From Tianweitania aestuarii (lineage in GTDB: Bacteria > Pseudomonadota > Alphaproteobacteria > Rhizobiales > Rhizobiaceae), in NCBI RefSeq assembly GCF_018457165.1, contig NZ_JAFMNX010000004.1, positions 1 through 64,000 on the forward strand: a stretch of DNA of 64,000 nt, given 5' to 3'. Numbering within the stretch: the stretch's first letter is position 1; each line of letters begins with the position of its first letter. The position numbers and the translations under genes were made by a program. Positions 35,115 through 43,498 of this stretch are shown piece after piece. The notes beneath the pieces were generated by a model. That model was not told the DNA's origin, did no database searches, and saw only the letters and a list, made by a program, of their open reading frames with translations.

Positions 35115-36704
35115 ATGTCGAACGAACTCGAATTCCTGAGCAAGCGCGTTGCTGCCGGCAAGCTGAGCCGCCGCGATTTTTTGGGGCGCGCTGCCGCGCT
35201 CGGGCTGGCTGCGCCGATGGCCGGCACGCTCCTGACCCGCGCCGCGCAGGCTGCCGGACCGGTGAAGGGCGGCATTCTGAAGGCGGGGCTTGTTGGCGGT
35301 GAATCGACAGATGGTCTCGATCCCGCCGCGATCAACAATCAGTTCCGCGCCAATTTTGCGCGATGCTGGGGCGAAAAGCTGGTGGAAGTGGAACCCGACG
35401 GTTCGCTGCGGCCATCGCTTTGCACCGAGTATGGCGCGTCGCCAGATGCCAAGACCTGGACCTTCAAGATCCGCAAGGGCGTGACCTTCCACAACGGGAA
35501 GGAGCTGGACGCTGCCGATGTCGCGGCAACGATCGAGCGGCACGCGGGCGAGGACACGAAGTCGGGCGCGCTCGGTGTCTTGCGCGGCATCGATCAGGTG
35601 AAGGCGCAGGGCGACGAGTTCATCGTGACGCTCAAGGAAGCCAATGCCGACATGGCTTACCTCATGTCGGATTATCATTTGGTGATTCAGCCCAATGGCG
35701 GTCGTGACGATCCCGAAGCCGGCATCGGCACCGGCCCTTATCGCATTGCGTCCCACGAAGCGGGCATTCGCGCAGCAGGCGAGCGCTACGATGGATACTG
35801 GGACAAGGACAAGCGGGGCTTCGCCGATCAGGTGGAGATCTTCGTCATCAACGACACGACGGCGCGCATGGCGGCGCTTCAAAGCGGCCAGATCCAGATG
35901 ATGAACCGTGTCGAGCCCAAGGTCGTGGATCTCGTGAAGCGCATTCCGGGCGTCACGATCCAGAACATCGCCGGCAGCGCGCATTATGTTTTTGCGGCGC
36001 AGTGCACCACGGAACCCTTCGACAACAACGATCTGCGTTTGGCGTTGAAATACGCGATCGACCGGCAGGAAATCGTCGACAAGATCCTGGCTGGCTATGG
36101 CGCAGTCGGCAACGACTTCCCGATCAACGGCGCTTATCCCTTGTTTTCGGACGATATCGAGCAGCGCGCCTTCGATCCAGACAAGGCCAAGTTCCATTTC
36201 AAGAAGTCGGGCCATGAAGGTCCGATCATCCTGCAGACGTCCGATGTAGCGTTCCCCGGCGCGGTGGATGCTTCGCAGCTGTTCCAGCAAAGTGCGGCCA
36301 AGGCCGGCATCCAGCTCAATGTCAGCCGAGAGCCGGGTGATGGCTATTGGGCGGAAGTCTGGAACAAGGCACCGTTCTCGGCTTCCTACTGGGTGGGTCG
36401 GCCAACACAGGACCAGCAATATTCCACCGCCTATCTGTCATCGGCGGACTGGAACGAGACCCGCTTCAAGCGCGAAGACTTCGACAAGATGGCGATCACG
36501 GCGCGTGCCGAGCTTGATGAGGCCAAGCGCAAGGCGATCTATCGCGACATGGCGCTGATGGTGCGCGACGAAGGCGGGGCGATCATTCCGGTGTTCAACG
36601 ACTGGATCGATGCCGTGTCCGACAAGGTCGGCGGTTACGAGCCGCATCCCGCAGGCGAGCTGATGTCGGGGATGGCGCTCGTGTCCTGCTGGCTCCAGAA
36701 CTGA
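35115..36704 (+). CDS. ABC transporter substrate-binding protein, family 5 (second orphan)
   Basis: 529 residues with a Tat-type leader (SRRDFLGRAAALG) and the SBP_bac_5 domain. It shares long near-identical segments with the protein at 25727-27292, for instance PGAV.AAQVFQQSAAKAGI-like and VRDEGG..-PVFND-like stretches, so the two are paralogues, probably by duplication in this region. No permease or ATPase genes are adjacent. CGGGAG lies upstream of the ATG. It precedes the catabolic operon at 37537 but is separated from it by a minus-strand gene. Confidence 0.9.
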   Translation: MSNELEFLSKRVAAGKLSRRDFLGRAAALGLAAPMAGTLLTRAAQAAGPVKGGILKAGLVGGESTDGLDPAAINNQFRANFARCWGEKLVEVEPDGSLRPSLCTEYGASPDAKTWTFKIRKGVTFHNGKELDAADVAATIERHAGEDTKSGALGVLRGIDQVKAQGDEFIVTLKEANADMAYLMSDYHLVIQPNGGRDDPEAGIGTGPYRIASHEAGIRAAGERYDGYWDKDKRGFADQVEIFVINDTTARMAALQSGQIQMMNRVEPKVVDLVKRIPGVTIQNIAGSAHYVFAAQCTTEPFDNNDLRLALKYAIDRQEIVDKILAGYGAVGNDFPINGAYPLFSDDIEQRAFDPDKAKFHFKKSGHEGPIILQTSDVAFPGAVDASQLFQQSAAKAGIQLNVSREPGDGYWAEVWNKAPFSASYWVGRPTQDQQYSTAYLSSADWNETRFKREDFDKMAITARAELDEAKRKAIYRDMALMVRDEGGAIIPVFNDWIDAVSDKVGGYEPHPAGELMSGMALVSCWLQN

Positions 36705-36737
36705 GCGGACGCGCAAAACGCGCTTCTTCTTGAGTGA

Positions 36738-36759
36738 GCCTGCGCTGGGATGCGCAGGC
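36738..36759. terminator. Hairpin between convergent genes
   Basis: A perfect 8-bp stem (GCCTGCGC/GCGCAGGC) with a 6-base loop lies between the binding-protein gene and the minus-strand carboxymuconolactone-decarboxylase-type gene. There is no clear T run on either side; a probable transcript end. Confidence 0.45.
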
Positions 36760-36792
36760 CGCCGCTGACGCAACCAACAGGCGTAAGGGCTC

Positions 36793-37329
36793 TCAGATGG
36801 GCGTTTGCGCCAGTTCGGCGGCGATCGCGTCGTCGAGGGGCGTTTCGTAGGTCTGCAGAATGCCGCCGAGAACGGTGTAGAAGCCGACGGTCGCGATCAG
36901 ATCGAACACGGCTTCGCGTCCGATCGCCTCGGCCAGCTCGGCTTCGAGTTCGGCGGGAATGCGGTGGAGGTCGAACAGGGCGTCCACGGCTTTCACGATC
37001 AAACCGTCTTCGCCGTTCGGCTCGGCAGCGATTGCCTTGATGCGCTCATCGCTGAAGCCGAGCGCGCGGGCGCGCGACACGTGGTGCGCCCATTCGTAGC
37101 TCGAGCCGAGACGATGTCCGGTGCGCAGGATCACCACCTCCGAACGATCCGACCCAAGTGCGCTGTTCTTCACCAGATGCTGGCGCAACGGCGCCCATGC
37201 GCGCAGCAAGGCAGGATGGTGCGCCATGGTGCGATAGACGTTGAGCTGTCCGGCAAAACCATCCCGCAGGTCGGCGACCATTTCGGGCCAATTTGTGTCG
37301 ACAATTGGTTGGCAGGGTCGGTTGTTCAC
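36793..37329 (-). CDS. Carboxymuconolactone decarboxylase (AhpD-like) family protein
   Basis: 178 residues starting at a GTG placed 6 bases after GGAGGAAA; another in-frame GTG lies five codons earlier without such a site. The family motif YEWAHH (E-x-x-H-H) is present near the middle, but no CxxC pair of AhpD is seen, so it is nearer to the decarboxylase/lactonase side than to AhpD reductases. It is divergent from the 15-gene catabolic operon and may act on an intermediate of it; this is inference from position. Confidence 0.8.
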   Translation of the reverse strand: MNNRPCQPIVDTNWPEMVADLRDGFAGQLNVYRTMAHHPALLRAWAPLRQHLVKNSALGSDRSEVVILRTGHRLGSSYEWAHHVSRARALGFSDERIKAIAAEPNGEDGLIVKAVDALFDLHRIPAELEAELAEAIGREAVFDLIATVGFYTVLGGILQTYETPLDDAIAAELAQTPI

Positions 37330-37432
37330 AGGCGTTTCCTCCACTTGATCAGAGCTTTAAGCCATCGTTTCCGCGGCCTCAATGAGACGCAACAACGGGC
37401 CTGCGGACGGCCGAATTTTGAACTTTACAAAT

Positions 37433-37448
37433 GGTATAAAGTGATAAC
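37433..37448. promoter_or_regulatory. Candidate promoter/operator of the catabolic operon
   Basis: An A/T-rich island (about 37417-37458) in an otherwise GC-rich gap. It contains GGTATAAAGTGATAAC, an imperfect dyad with GGTAT/ATAAC arms resembling GntR/HutC-type sites (GT-N-TA-N-AC). A related GTTATAAC palindrome occurs at 53978, upstream of the minus-strand genes that include the GntR gene. Confidence 0.35.
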
Positions 37449-37536
37449 AATAAAATCTTGAGGCGCTTGTAAGCGCTTGCAGGGAAATTTCTTCTCCTGT
37501 GAGCGAGGCAGGTGCCGGAGGAAGTGGAGGTCCGAT

Positions 37537-38214
37537 ATGGAAATGTCATCACTCACCGCGCGTCAGCTTTTCGAGCACGCGAAGGCCAATCCGACGCGCC
37601 GCCGTTTCGGCTTTGGCGCCAAGCCGATGCTGGTCAACATCGACCTTCAATGCGCTTACACAGCCGTCGGTGAATTCGCGACGGCCTATGAGACCGATCC
37701 CAAGCAGCTCGACTACGTCAACACGCTGGCCGATCTTGCGCGGCAAAAGAACCTGCCGATCACCTGGACCTATGTCGCCTACATGGATTCGGGTGAAGAT
37801 TGCGGCGTGTGGGGCACGCGCACCGATACGCCGGATTCACTTCAGAACATCAAGGTCGGCTCGCGCCGCGCCGAGTTCGATCCGCGTCTCAAGATCGACC
37901 ACAAGAGGGACATCGTCATCAACAAGCGGATGGCGTCTCCCTTCCACGAAACGAACCTGCAGTCGCTGATGGTTTGGCACCAGTGCGATACGGTCGTGAT
38001 TACGGGCGGATCGACGTCGGGCTGCGTGCGCGCTTGCGTTGTGGATGCGATTTCGCGTGGGTATCGCGTCGTAGTTCCGGAAGAATGCGTTGCCGACAAG
38101 CATGAAAGCCCGCATTTCGCCAATCTCTACGATATCTCGGTGAAGTATGGCGACGTGATCCCGGTTTCCGAGGCGATCGCCTGGTACGAGGCCTATCAGC
38201 CGGGAGCGCGCTGA
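37537..38214 (+). CDS. Isochorismatase-family cysteine hydrolase (N-carbamoylsarcosine amidase-like)
   Basis: 225 residues. The catalytic triad of the amidase branch is present: D36 (VNIDLQ), K130 (VINKRMAS) and C163 in GGSTSGCVRA. The latter motif is typical of N-carbamoylsarcosine amidohydrolase and related amidases that release ammonia from half-amides or carbamoyl compounds. The start is set by GGAGG about 7 bases before the ATG. It is the first gene of the operon and overlaps the next gene by one base. Together with the two PuuE-type hydrolases it suggests stepwise opening and deamidation of a cyclic amide. Confidence 0.88.
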   Translation: MEMSSLTARQLFEHAKANPTRRRFGFGAKPMLVNIDLQCAYTAVGEFATAYETDPKQLDYVNTLADLARQKNLPITWTYVAYMDSGEDCGVWGTRTDTPDSLQNIKVGSRRAEFDPRLKIDHKRDIVINKRMASPFHETNLQSLMVWHQCDTVVITGGSTSGCVRACVVDAISRGYRVVVPEECVADKHESPHFANLYDISVKYGDVIPVSEAIAWYEAYQPGAR

Positions 38215-39161
38215 TGTCGGCCGACGCCAAGCCCATGCAGTCGGATCTCGGTCTCTACGATTATCTGCCTTGGACCGAGCGGCCAAAGATCACCTGGCCG
38301 GGCGACAAGAAGATTGCCGTCTGGATCGCGCCGAACATCGAGTTCTACGAATACAATCCGCCCAACAATCCGACGCGCACCCCCTGGGCGCGGCCGAACC
38401 CGGACGTCTTGCAATATTCGCATCGCGATTACGGCAACCGTGTCGGTTGGCAGCGCATGATGGCAGCGATGGATCGCGCCGGTTTCCGCGGTTCCGTGTC
38501 GCTGAACGTCGCGCTGTGCGATCATCATCCCGAGATCATCAAGGCCTGCGCGGATCGTGGCTGGGAGTTCTTCTCCCACGGCATCTACAACACCCGCTAC
38601 GTCTACAACATGACGATCGAACAGGAGCGCGAGATCATTCGCGACGCGTTCGACACTGTGCGCAAGCATACCGGGCAGGAGCTTGCAGGCTGGCTGTCGC
38701 CGGCGCTGTCGAACAACTTCTGGACCATGGATATCCTGTCGGAAGCCGGCATCCAGTACACCTGCGACATGTTCCATGACGACCAGCCGATGCCGGTCAA
38801 GGTCAAGAGCGGCAAGCTGATCTCGATGCCGTATTCGCTCGAGATGAACGACGTCATCGTCTACAACACGCAGAAGGTGACGCCGCGCCATTATGGCGAG
38901 ATCATCAAGCGGCAGTTCGACCAGCTCTACAAGGAAGGCGCCGACAGCGGCACCGTGATGTGCATTCCGCTGCATCCTTATCTTGTCGGCCAGCCGCACC
39001 GCATCGACGCCTTTGCCGAAGCGATCGAATACATCGCAGGTCATGAGGGCGTTTGGCAGACGACCGGCCGCGAGATCGCGCAGGCCTATCACGCATCGGG
39101 TGCTTACGACGCCTTCAACGCCGCGATGGCGACGCATAATGCGCAAGGGGGATCACGCTGA
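38214..39161 (+). CDS. Polysaccharide deacetylase-fold hydrolase, PuuE allantoinase/cyclic imide hydrolase-like (copy 1)
   Basis: 315 residues with the layout of PuuE-type metal-independent allantoinases: NIEFYEY (E43 at the acidic position of motif 1), FFSHGIYN (motif 2 histidine), GWLSPALSNNFWTMDIL, DMFHDDQP, and the closing LHPYLVGQPHR and VWQTTGREIA. In this branch the fold hydrolyses ring amides rather than N-acetylated sugars. There is no signal peptide, so it acts in the cytoplasm. It overlaps both neighbours by a TGATG junction. The natural substrate is unknown; a cyclic imide, ureide or lactam is likely. Confidence 0.85.
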   Translation: MSADAKPMQSDLGLYDYLPWTERPKITWPGDKKIAVWIAPNIEFYEYNPPNNPTRTPWARPNPDVLQYSHRDYGNRVGWQRMMAAMDRAGFRGSVSLNVALCDHHPEIIKACADRGWEFFSHGIYNTRYVYNMTIEQEREIIRDAFDTVRKHTGQELAGWLSPALSNNFWTMDILSEAGIQYTCDMFHDDQPMPVKVKSGKLISMPYSLEMNDVIVYNTQKVTPRHYGEIIKRQFDQLYKEGADSGTVMCIPLHPYLVGQPHRIDAFAEAIEYIAGHEGVWQTTGREIAQAYHASGAYDAFNAAMATHNAQGGSR

Positions 39162-40084
39162 TGCCGATGCCCGACGATTATCTGGACTATCCGCATCGCC
39201 GCTACGGCATGGACCATGACCGCTACGACTGGTCGGACATGTTCAAGCGCAAGCCGATCAGTTGGCCGAACGGAGCGCGGATCGCGCTGTCGATCGTCAC
39301 GCATGTCCAGTATTTTCCGCTCGACATGCCGTCCAAGCCCTTCAAGGCACCGGGCGCGTTGTCGATGCCCTATCCAGACTTTCGCTATTACACCAACCGC
39401 GATTACGGCAATCGCGTCGGCGTGTTCCGGGTGCTGCGGCTGCTCGGCGAGCTGGGCCTGAAGACCAGCTTTGCGATCAACGGCATCATCGCCGAGCGCT
39501 ATCCGGCGCTGCTGCGGGCGGTTGTCGAAGGCGGGCATGAGGTCGTCGCGCACGGGCTCGACATGGGCAAGGTGCATCATTCCGGCCTGACGGAAGACGA
39601 GGAAAACGCGATCGTTGCCGAAGCGCTTCGTTTGCTGCGCGACGCAAGCGGGCAGTCGGTGTCGGGCTGGCTGTCGCCTGGACGTGCGCAGGGCTTCAAC
39701 ACGCCGGAAATCCTGGCGCGGAACGGCGTTGCCTATGGCCTCGACTGGGCCAATGACGATCTGCCTTATGACATGCGCACGCAGAACGGGCCGCTGGTCG
39801 CCATGCCGATGGCTTACGAGACCGACGACCGTGTGGTGGCGGACGAGTATTTCCAGTCCGAGCCGCAATGGGTTCAGCAGGTCAAGGATCGCTTCGACGT
39901 GCTTTACCGCGAAAGCGCAGATCATGGTGGCCGGGTGATGAGCCTGCCGCTGCATAGCTGGGTTTCGGGCATGCCTTACCGCATCGAATATCTGCGGGAG
40001 GTCCTCGACTACATCCTTTCGCATGACGGCGTGTGGACCGCGCCGACGAGCGAAATCTGCGCGGCTTTCCGCGCGTCGAGCTGA
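39161..40084 (+). CDS. Polysaccharide deacetylase-fold hydrolase, PuuE-like (copy 2)
   Basis: 307 residues, paralogous to the preceding protein (shared NRDYGNRVG-like, GWLSPG and LPLHSW.SG-like segments). The position of the acidic residue in copy 1 (E43) is Gln50 here (THVQYF), while the His of VVAHG is kept. This suggests either altered catalysis or a non-catalytic partner in a hetero-oligomer. The N-terminus DYPHRRYGMDHDRYDW is typical of PuuE-like proteins. It is translationally coupled to copy 1 and followed 49 bases later by the LeuC-type gene. Confidence 0.85.
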   Translation: MPMPDDYLDYPHRRYGMDHDRYDWSDMFKRKPISWPNGARIALSIVTHVQYFPLDMPSKPFKAPGALSMPYPDFRYYTNRDYGNRVGVFRVLRLLGELGLKTSFAINGIIAERYPALLRAVVEGGHEVVAHGLDMGKVHHSGLTEDEENAIVAEALRLLRDASGQSVSGWLSPGRAQGFNTPEILARNGVAYGLDWANDDLPYDMRTQNGPLVAMPMAYETDDRVVADEYFQSEPQWVQQVKDRFDVLYRESADHGGRVMSLPLHSWVSGMPYRIEYLREVLDYILSHDGVWTAPTSEICAAFRASS

Positions 40085-40133
40085 GGCTGCGCCGGTTGAT
40101 CCAACCGACGCAGACCTTCTAGTGGAGCGTAAA

Positions 40134-41540
40134 ATGGCACCTGCCGCCGCACCTCGCACGATGCTGGGCAAGATCTGGGATGAGCATGAGATCATGCGCC
40201 ATCCCGCCGGCCCCTCGCTGCTTTATATCGACCGGGACATGATCCACGAGGGCAGCTTCCATGCCTTTGCGGATTTGAAGCGTCGCGGCCTGAAACCACG
40301 CCGTCCCAAGCAGATCTTCGGCGTTGCCGATCATTACGTGCCGACCCTTGGCCGAAGCGCGCGCGACGCGGCGAGCCCTGCGATCGCCAAGATGATCGAC
40401 ACGTTCGACGAGAACATGGAATGGGGCGGTGTGCGCCATTTCGGTTTGACCAGCCGCGAACAAGGCATCGTGCATGTGGTGGCGCCCGAGCAGGGGATCA
40501 CGCTGCCCGGCCTGACGATCGTGTGTTCCGACAGCCATACCTCGACGCAAGGCGCGCTGGGTGCGATCGCCTTCGGCATCGGTCAGTCTGAAAACGCGCA
40601 TGTGCTGGCGACGCAAACGCTGTGGCAGACACGACCGAAGACCATGCGCGTCACCGTGGATGGCGCGCTCGGACAGGGCGTTACGGCCAAGGATGTGATG
40701 CTCGCGCTGATCGCCAAGATTGGTGCGGCGGGTGCCGGTGGTTACGCCATCGAATTCGCCGGTCCGGTTGTTCGCAACTTCTCGATCGAAGCGCGTTTGA
40801 CGCTGTGCAACATGTCGATCGAGGCTGCAGCGCGCTTCGGCATGGTGGCGCCCGACGAGATTACCTTCGACTACGTTCGCGGCCGCCATTTCGCACCGTC
40901 CGAACAGGAATGGGACGGGGCGGTTGCGCATTGGCGCGAACTCGTCAGCGACGAGGGTGCGGTGTTCGACCGCGAAGTCGTGTTGGATGGCGCGGCGATC
41001 GCGCCGATGGTGACCTGGGGCACGAGCCCGGAAGATGCGGTCGCGATCAACGGTCATGTGCCCGACCCCTCAGCCTTCGACAGCGCCGACAAGCGAAAGT
41101 CGGCTGCGAAATCGCTGGACTATATGGAGCTTACACCGGGCACGGCGCTCGACGGGCTCAAGCTCGACAAGGTCTTCATCGGCTCCTGCACCAACAGCCG
41201 CATCGAGGATCTGCGCGCAGCCGCGTCCATTCTGAAGGGGCGCAAAGTGGTCATTCCCGCTATCGTGGTGCCGGGCTCGACGCAGGTGAAGGAGCAGGCC
41301 GAGCGTGAGGGCCTGGCTGCGACGTTCAAGGAAGCGGGCTTCGAATGGCGCGAATCCGGCTGTTCGATGTGCGCGGCGATGAATGGCGACGTGGTGGGAC
41401 CGGGCGAGCGCTGCGCGTCCACCTCCAACCGCAACTTCGTGGGACGTCAGGGACCGGGTGCGCGCACGCATCTGGTCAGCCCCGCAATGGCTGCTGCCGC
41501 CGCCATCAGCGGCTGTTTGACCGATGTCCGGCGTCTGTGA
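40134..41540 (+). CDS. leuC: Aconitase-family hydro-lyase large subunit (LeuC/dimethylmaleate hydratase-like)
   Basis: 468 residues. The three 4Fe-4S cysteines are present: C352 (GSCTNSR) and C410/C413 (GCSMCAAMN). VCSDSHTSTQGALG is the usual LeuC active-site stretch. The start is chosen at ATG after GTGGAG; 37 upstream codons are open within the end of the previous gene. The symbol denotes family only: the setting (amidase, ring hydrolases, C-C lyase) argues for a catabolic hydratase acting on a maleate- or citraconate-like acid, as DmdA does, rather than leucine synthesis. Confidence 0.9.
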   Translation: MAPAAAPRTMLGKIWDEHEIMRHPAGPSLLYIDRDMIHEGSFHAFADLKRRGLKPRRPKQIFGVADHYVPTLGRSARDAASPAIAKMIDTFDENMEWGGVRHFGLTSREQGIVHVVAPEQGITLPGLTIVCSDSHTSTQGALGAIAFGIGQSENAHVLATQTLWQTRPKTMRVTVDGALGQGVTAKDVMLALIAKIGAAGAGGYAIEFAGPVVRNFSIEARLTLCNMSIEAAARFGMVAPDEITFDYVRGRHFAPSEQEWDGAVAHWRELVSDEGAVFDREVVLDGAAIAPMVTWGTSPEDAVAINGHVPDPSAFDSADKRKSAAKSLDYMELTPGTALDGLKLDKVFIGSCTNSRIEDLRAAASILKGRKVVIPAIVVPGSTQVKEQAEREGLAATFKEAGFEWRESGCSMCAAMNGDVVGPGERCASTSNRNFVGRQGPGARTHLVSPAMAAAAAISGCLTDVRRL

Positions 41541-41543
41541 GGG

Positions 41544-42164
41544 ATGATGAGAGCTTTCACCAAGGAAACATCAGGTGTCGTCGCCATTCCAGGCGTGAAC
41601 TGCGACACCGATCAGATTATCCCCGGCCGCTTTCTCAAGGCCGATCGCGCGCAGGGCTATGGCCAATTCCTGTTTCACGACATTCGCCGCCGCGATGCCG
41701 ATGGCGAACTTGATCCGCGCTTTCCCTTGAACAAGCCGGGCGCGGATCAGGCGACGATCCTGCTGGTTGAAGACAATTTCGGCTGCGGGTCCTCGCGCGA
41801 AGGTGCGGTCTATGCGCTTGTGGATCATGGCATCCGCGCGCTGATCGGTCCGAGCTTCGGCGATATTTTCTACAACAATGCCCTGAAGAACGGCCTTGTG
41901 CCGGTGCGCCTGCCGGTTGAGCTTTGCGACGCGCTCGAAGATCATCTCACCCGCTTTCCCGAAGCGCAGGTGACCGTTGATCTCGAAGCAGAGCGGATCG
42001 TTCTTCCCGGCAATTTCGGCACGCATCCCGTCCAAATCGATCCGTTTGCGCGCGAAGGTATTCTGCGTGGTCTCGATGAGATCGAGATGACGCTCACCTA
42101 CAAAGAGCAGATCCAGGCGTTCGAAAGCGCCCGGATCGCTTCACACCCCTGGCTGGGTCGCTGA
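41544..42164 (+). CDS. leuD: Aconitase-family hydro-lyase small subunit (LeuD-like)
   Basis: 206 residues matching LeuD swivel-domain proteins: CDTDQIIPGRFL, NFGCGSSRE, and GPSFGDIFYNNALKNG. The motif after SSRE reads GAVYAL where biosynthetic LeuD normally has HAPWAL, so the substrate pocket may differ. It starts 3 bases after the LeuC-type gene and forms the heterodimeric hydro-lyase with it. There is a second ATG one codon later. The symbol is by family; a catabolic role is inferred from context. Confidence 0.9.
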   Translation: MMRAFTKETSGVVAIPGVNCDTDQIIPGRFLKADRAQGYGQFLFHDIRRRDADGELDPRFPLNKPGADQATILLVEDNFGCGSSREGAVYALVDHGIRALIGPSFGDIFYNNALKNGLVPVRLPVELCDALEDHLTRFPEAQVTVDLEAERIVLPGNFGTHPVQIDPFAREGILRGLDEIEMTLTYKEQIQAFESARIASHPWLGR

Positions 42165-42212
42165 CGGACGAACCAGCGCGAATAATCGCCGTCGAACAAT
42201 GGGAGACTGTTT

Positions 42213-43430
42213 ATGAACTTCAGAATTGATCGCCGTGACCTCCTGAAAGCCTCGGGCGCAATGGCCATGACGCTGGCTGCGCCCTCGATCCTGCGTGCAC
42301 AAGGCGCGACGGTGAAGGTGGGCGTGCTCGAGCCGCTGACGGGCAACCTTGCCTATAACGGCACGCAGAGCGCTGCCGGCGCGAAGTTTGCTGCCGACAA
42401 GATCAACGCTGCCGGCGGCATCAAGAGCATGAACGGCGCCATGATCGAACTGGTCGTGGTGGATGCGCAGAGCCGTCCGGAAGTTGCCGCATCGTCGGTG
42501 GACACGCTGGCGCAGGCCGGCGTCGTCGCCTTCACCGGCGCAACCGCATCCTCGCTCGGTCTTGCATCCTCGCAGGCCGCCGCGAAATACGACCTGGCGC
42601 AGGTGTTTTCCATCGGCACCGCCGAAACCGTCGTGGAACGCGGTTTGCCGAACGTGTTCCGCTTCACGCCGGGCGTGAACAAGTGCACGAGCGTTGCTCT
42701 GGAAAACCTCAAGCTCCTGAACCAGGGTGCCGGCAACGTCGTGAAAACGGCGGCGATCGTCCATGAAGACGGTCCATTTGGCTCAAACATGGCCAAGATC
42801 CTGGCGACCGAGCTGCCCAAGCAGGGCATCGAAGTGGTGGAAACCATTTCGCACCCGACCCCGCATCGCGATTTCTCCAACATCGCTTTGCGCGTGAAGG
42901 CGTCGAAGGCCGACATCCTGATCCCGTCGAACTATTTGAACGAATACACGCTGATGGCGCGTTCGCTGCGTCAGCAGCGCGTGGAGCTGAAGGCGATCTA
43001 TTCGATCCTCGGCGGTGCTGCTTCCAACATCAAGTTCGTTCGCGAGAACCAGGAAGTCGCGCAGTATGTGATGGACTGCAACCACTGGTACGATCCGAAC
43101 AAGGACGAGTCCAAGGCACTGGCCGAAACCACGGCTGCCGCCGGTCTCGACCTGACCTATGACGTCATGGTGTCCTATGCCACGATCCAGGTCATCGCCG
43201 ACGCGCTCGAGCGCAGCGGTTCGGACGACCGCAAGAAGATGCTTGAAGCTCTCGCTGCGTCCACCTTCGACGGCTCGATCATGCCCTACGGTCCGACCAA
43301 GTTCGTGAATGGCGACAACGTCAACTCGCGCCCGGTGAATACCCAGATCCGCGGCGAAAAGATCGAAGTCGTGTTCCCGAAGGAATTCGCGAGCGCCGAG
43401 CCGGTGTTCCCCATTCCCGCTGCCCAGTAG
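42213..43430 (+). CDS. Branched-chain-amino-acid-type ABC transporter substrate-binding protein
   Basis: 405 residues with a Tat-like leader (DRRDLLKASGAMAM, ending ILRAQG) and a type I periplasmic binding fold of the LivK/UrtA/AmiC class (VKVGVLEPLTGNLAYNG at the mature N-terminus). It would capture the pathway substrate in the periplasm. It is the first of five importer genes and is separated from the permease by a hairpin/T-run that would allow excess binding protein. The specificity is not deducible; LivK-type proteins also bind amides, urea and aromatic acids. Confidence 0.92.
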   Translation: MNFRIDRRDLLKASGAMAMTLAAPSILRAQGATVKVGVLEPLTGNLAYNGTQSAAGAKFAADKINAAGGIKSMNGAMIELVVVDAQSRPEVAASSVDTLAQAGVVAFTGATASSLGLASSQAAAKYDLAQVFSIGTAETVVERGLPNVFRFTPGVNKCTSVALENLKLLNQGAGNVVKTAAIVHEDGPFGSNMAKILATELPKQGIEVVETISHPTPHRDFSNIALRVKASKADILIPSNYLNEYTLMARSLRQQRVELKAIYSILGGAASNIKFVRENQEVAQYVMDCNHWYDPNKDESKALAETTAAAGLDLTYDVMVSYATIQVIADALERSGSDDRKKMLEALAASTFDGSIMPYGPTKFVNGDNVNSRPVNTQIRGEKIEVVFPKEFASAEPVFPIPAAQ

Positions 43431-43440
43431 GGCCGGGTCG

Positions 43441-43478
43441 AAGCTTCGGCGGTGCGAAAGCCGCCGAGGCTTTCTTTA
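43441..43478 (+). terminator. Attenuating terminator between binding-protein and permease genes
   Basis: A 12-bp stem (AAGCTTCGGCGG with CCGCCGAGGCTT, one G-T pair), an 8-base loop and a TTTCTTT run. It lies inside the operon, so partial termination would give more binding protein than permease. Confidence 0.75.
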
Positions 43479-43498
43479 CACAACCTTGAGTGAACCCG

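Noticed and set aside
34800-36419. 539-codon minus-strand open frame opposite the second binding protein
   Set aside because: It spans the end of a LysR gene and most of a binding-protein gene; both are well supported on the plus strand.
40134-42164. Simple reading of the LeuC/LeuD pair as leucine biosynthesis genes
   Set aside because: They are in a catabolic operon between ring hydrolases and an importer, with an altered SSRE loop; kept only as family symbols.
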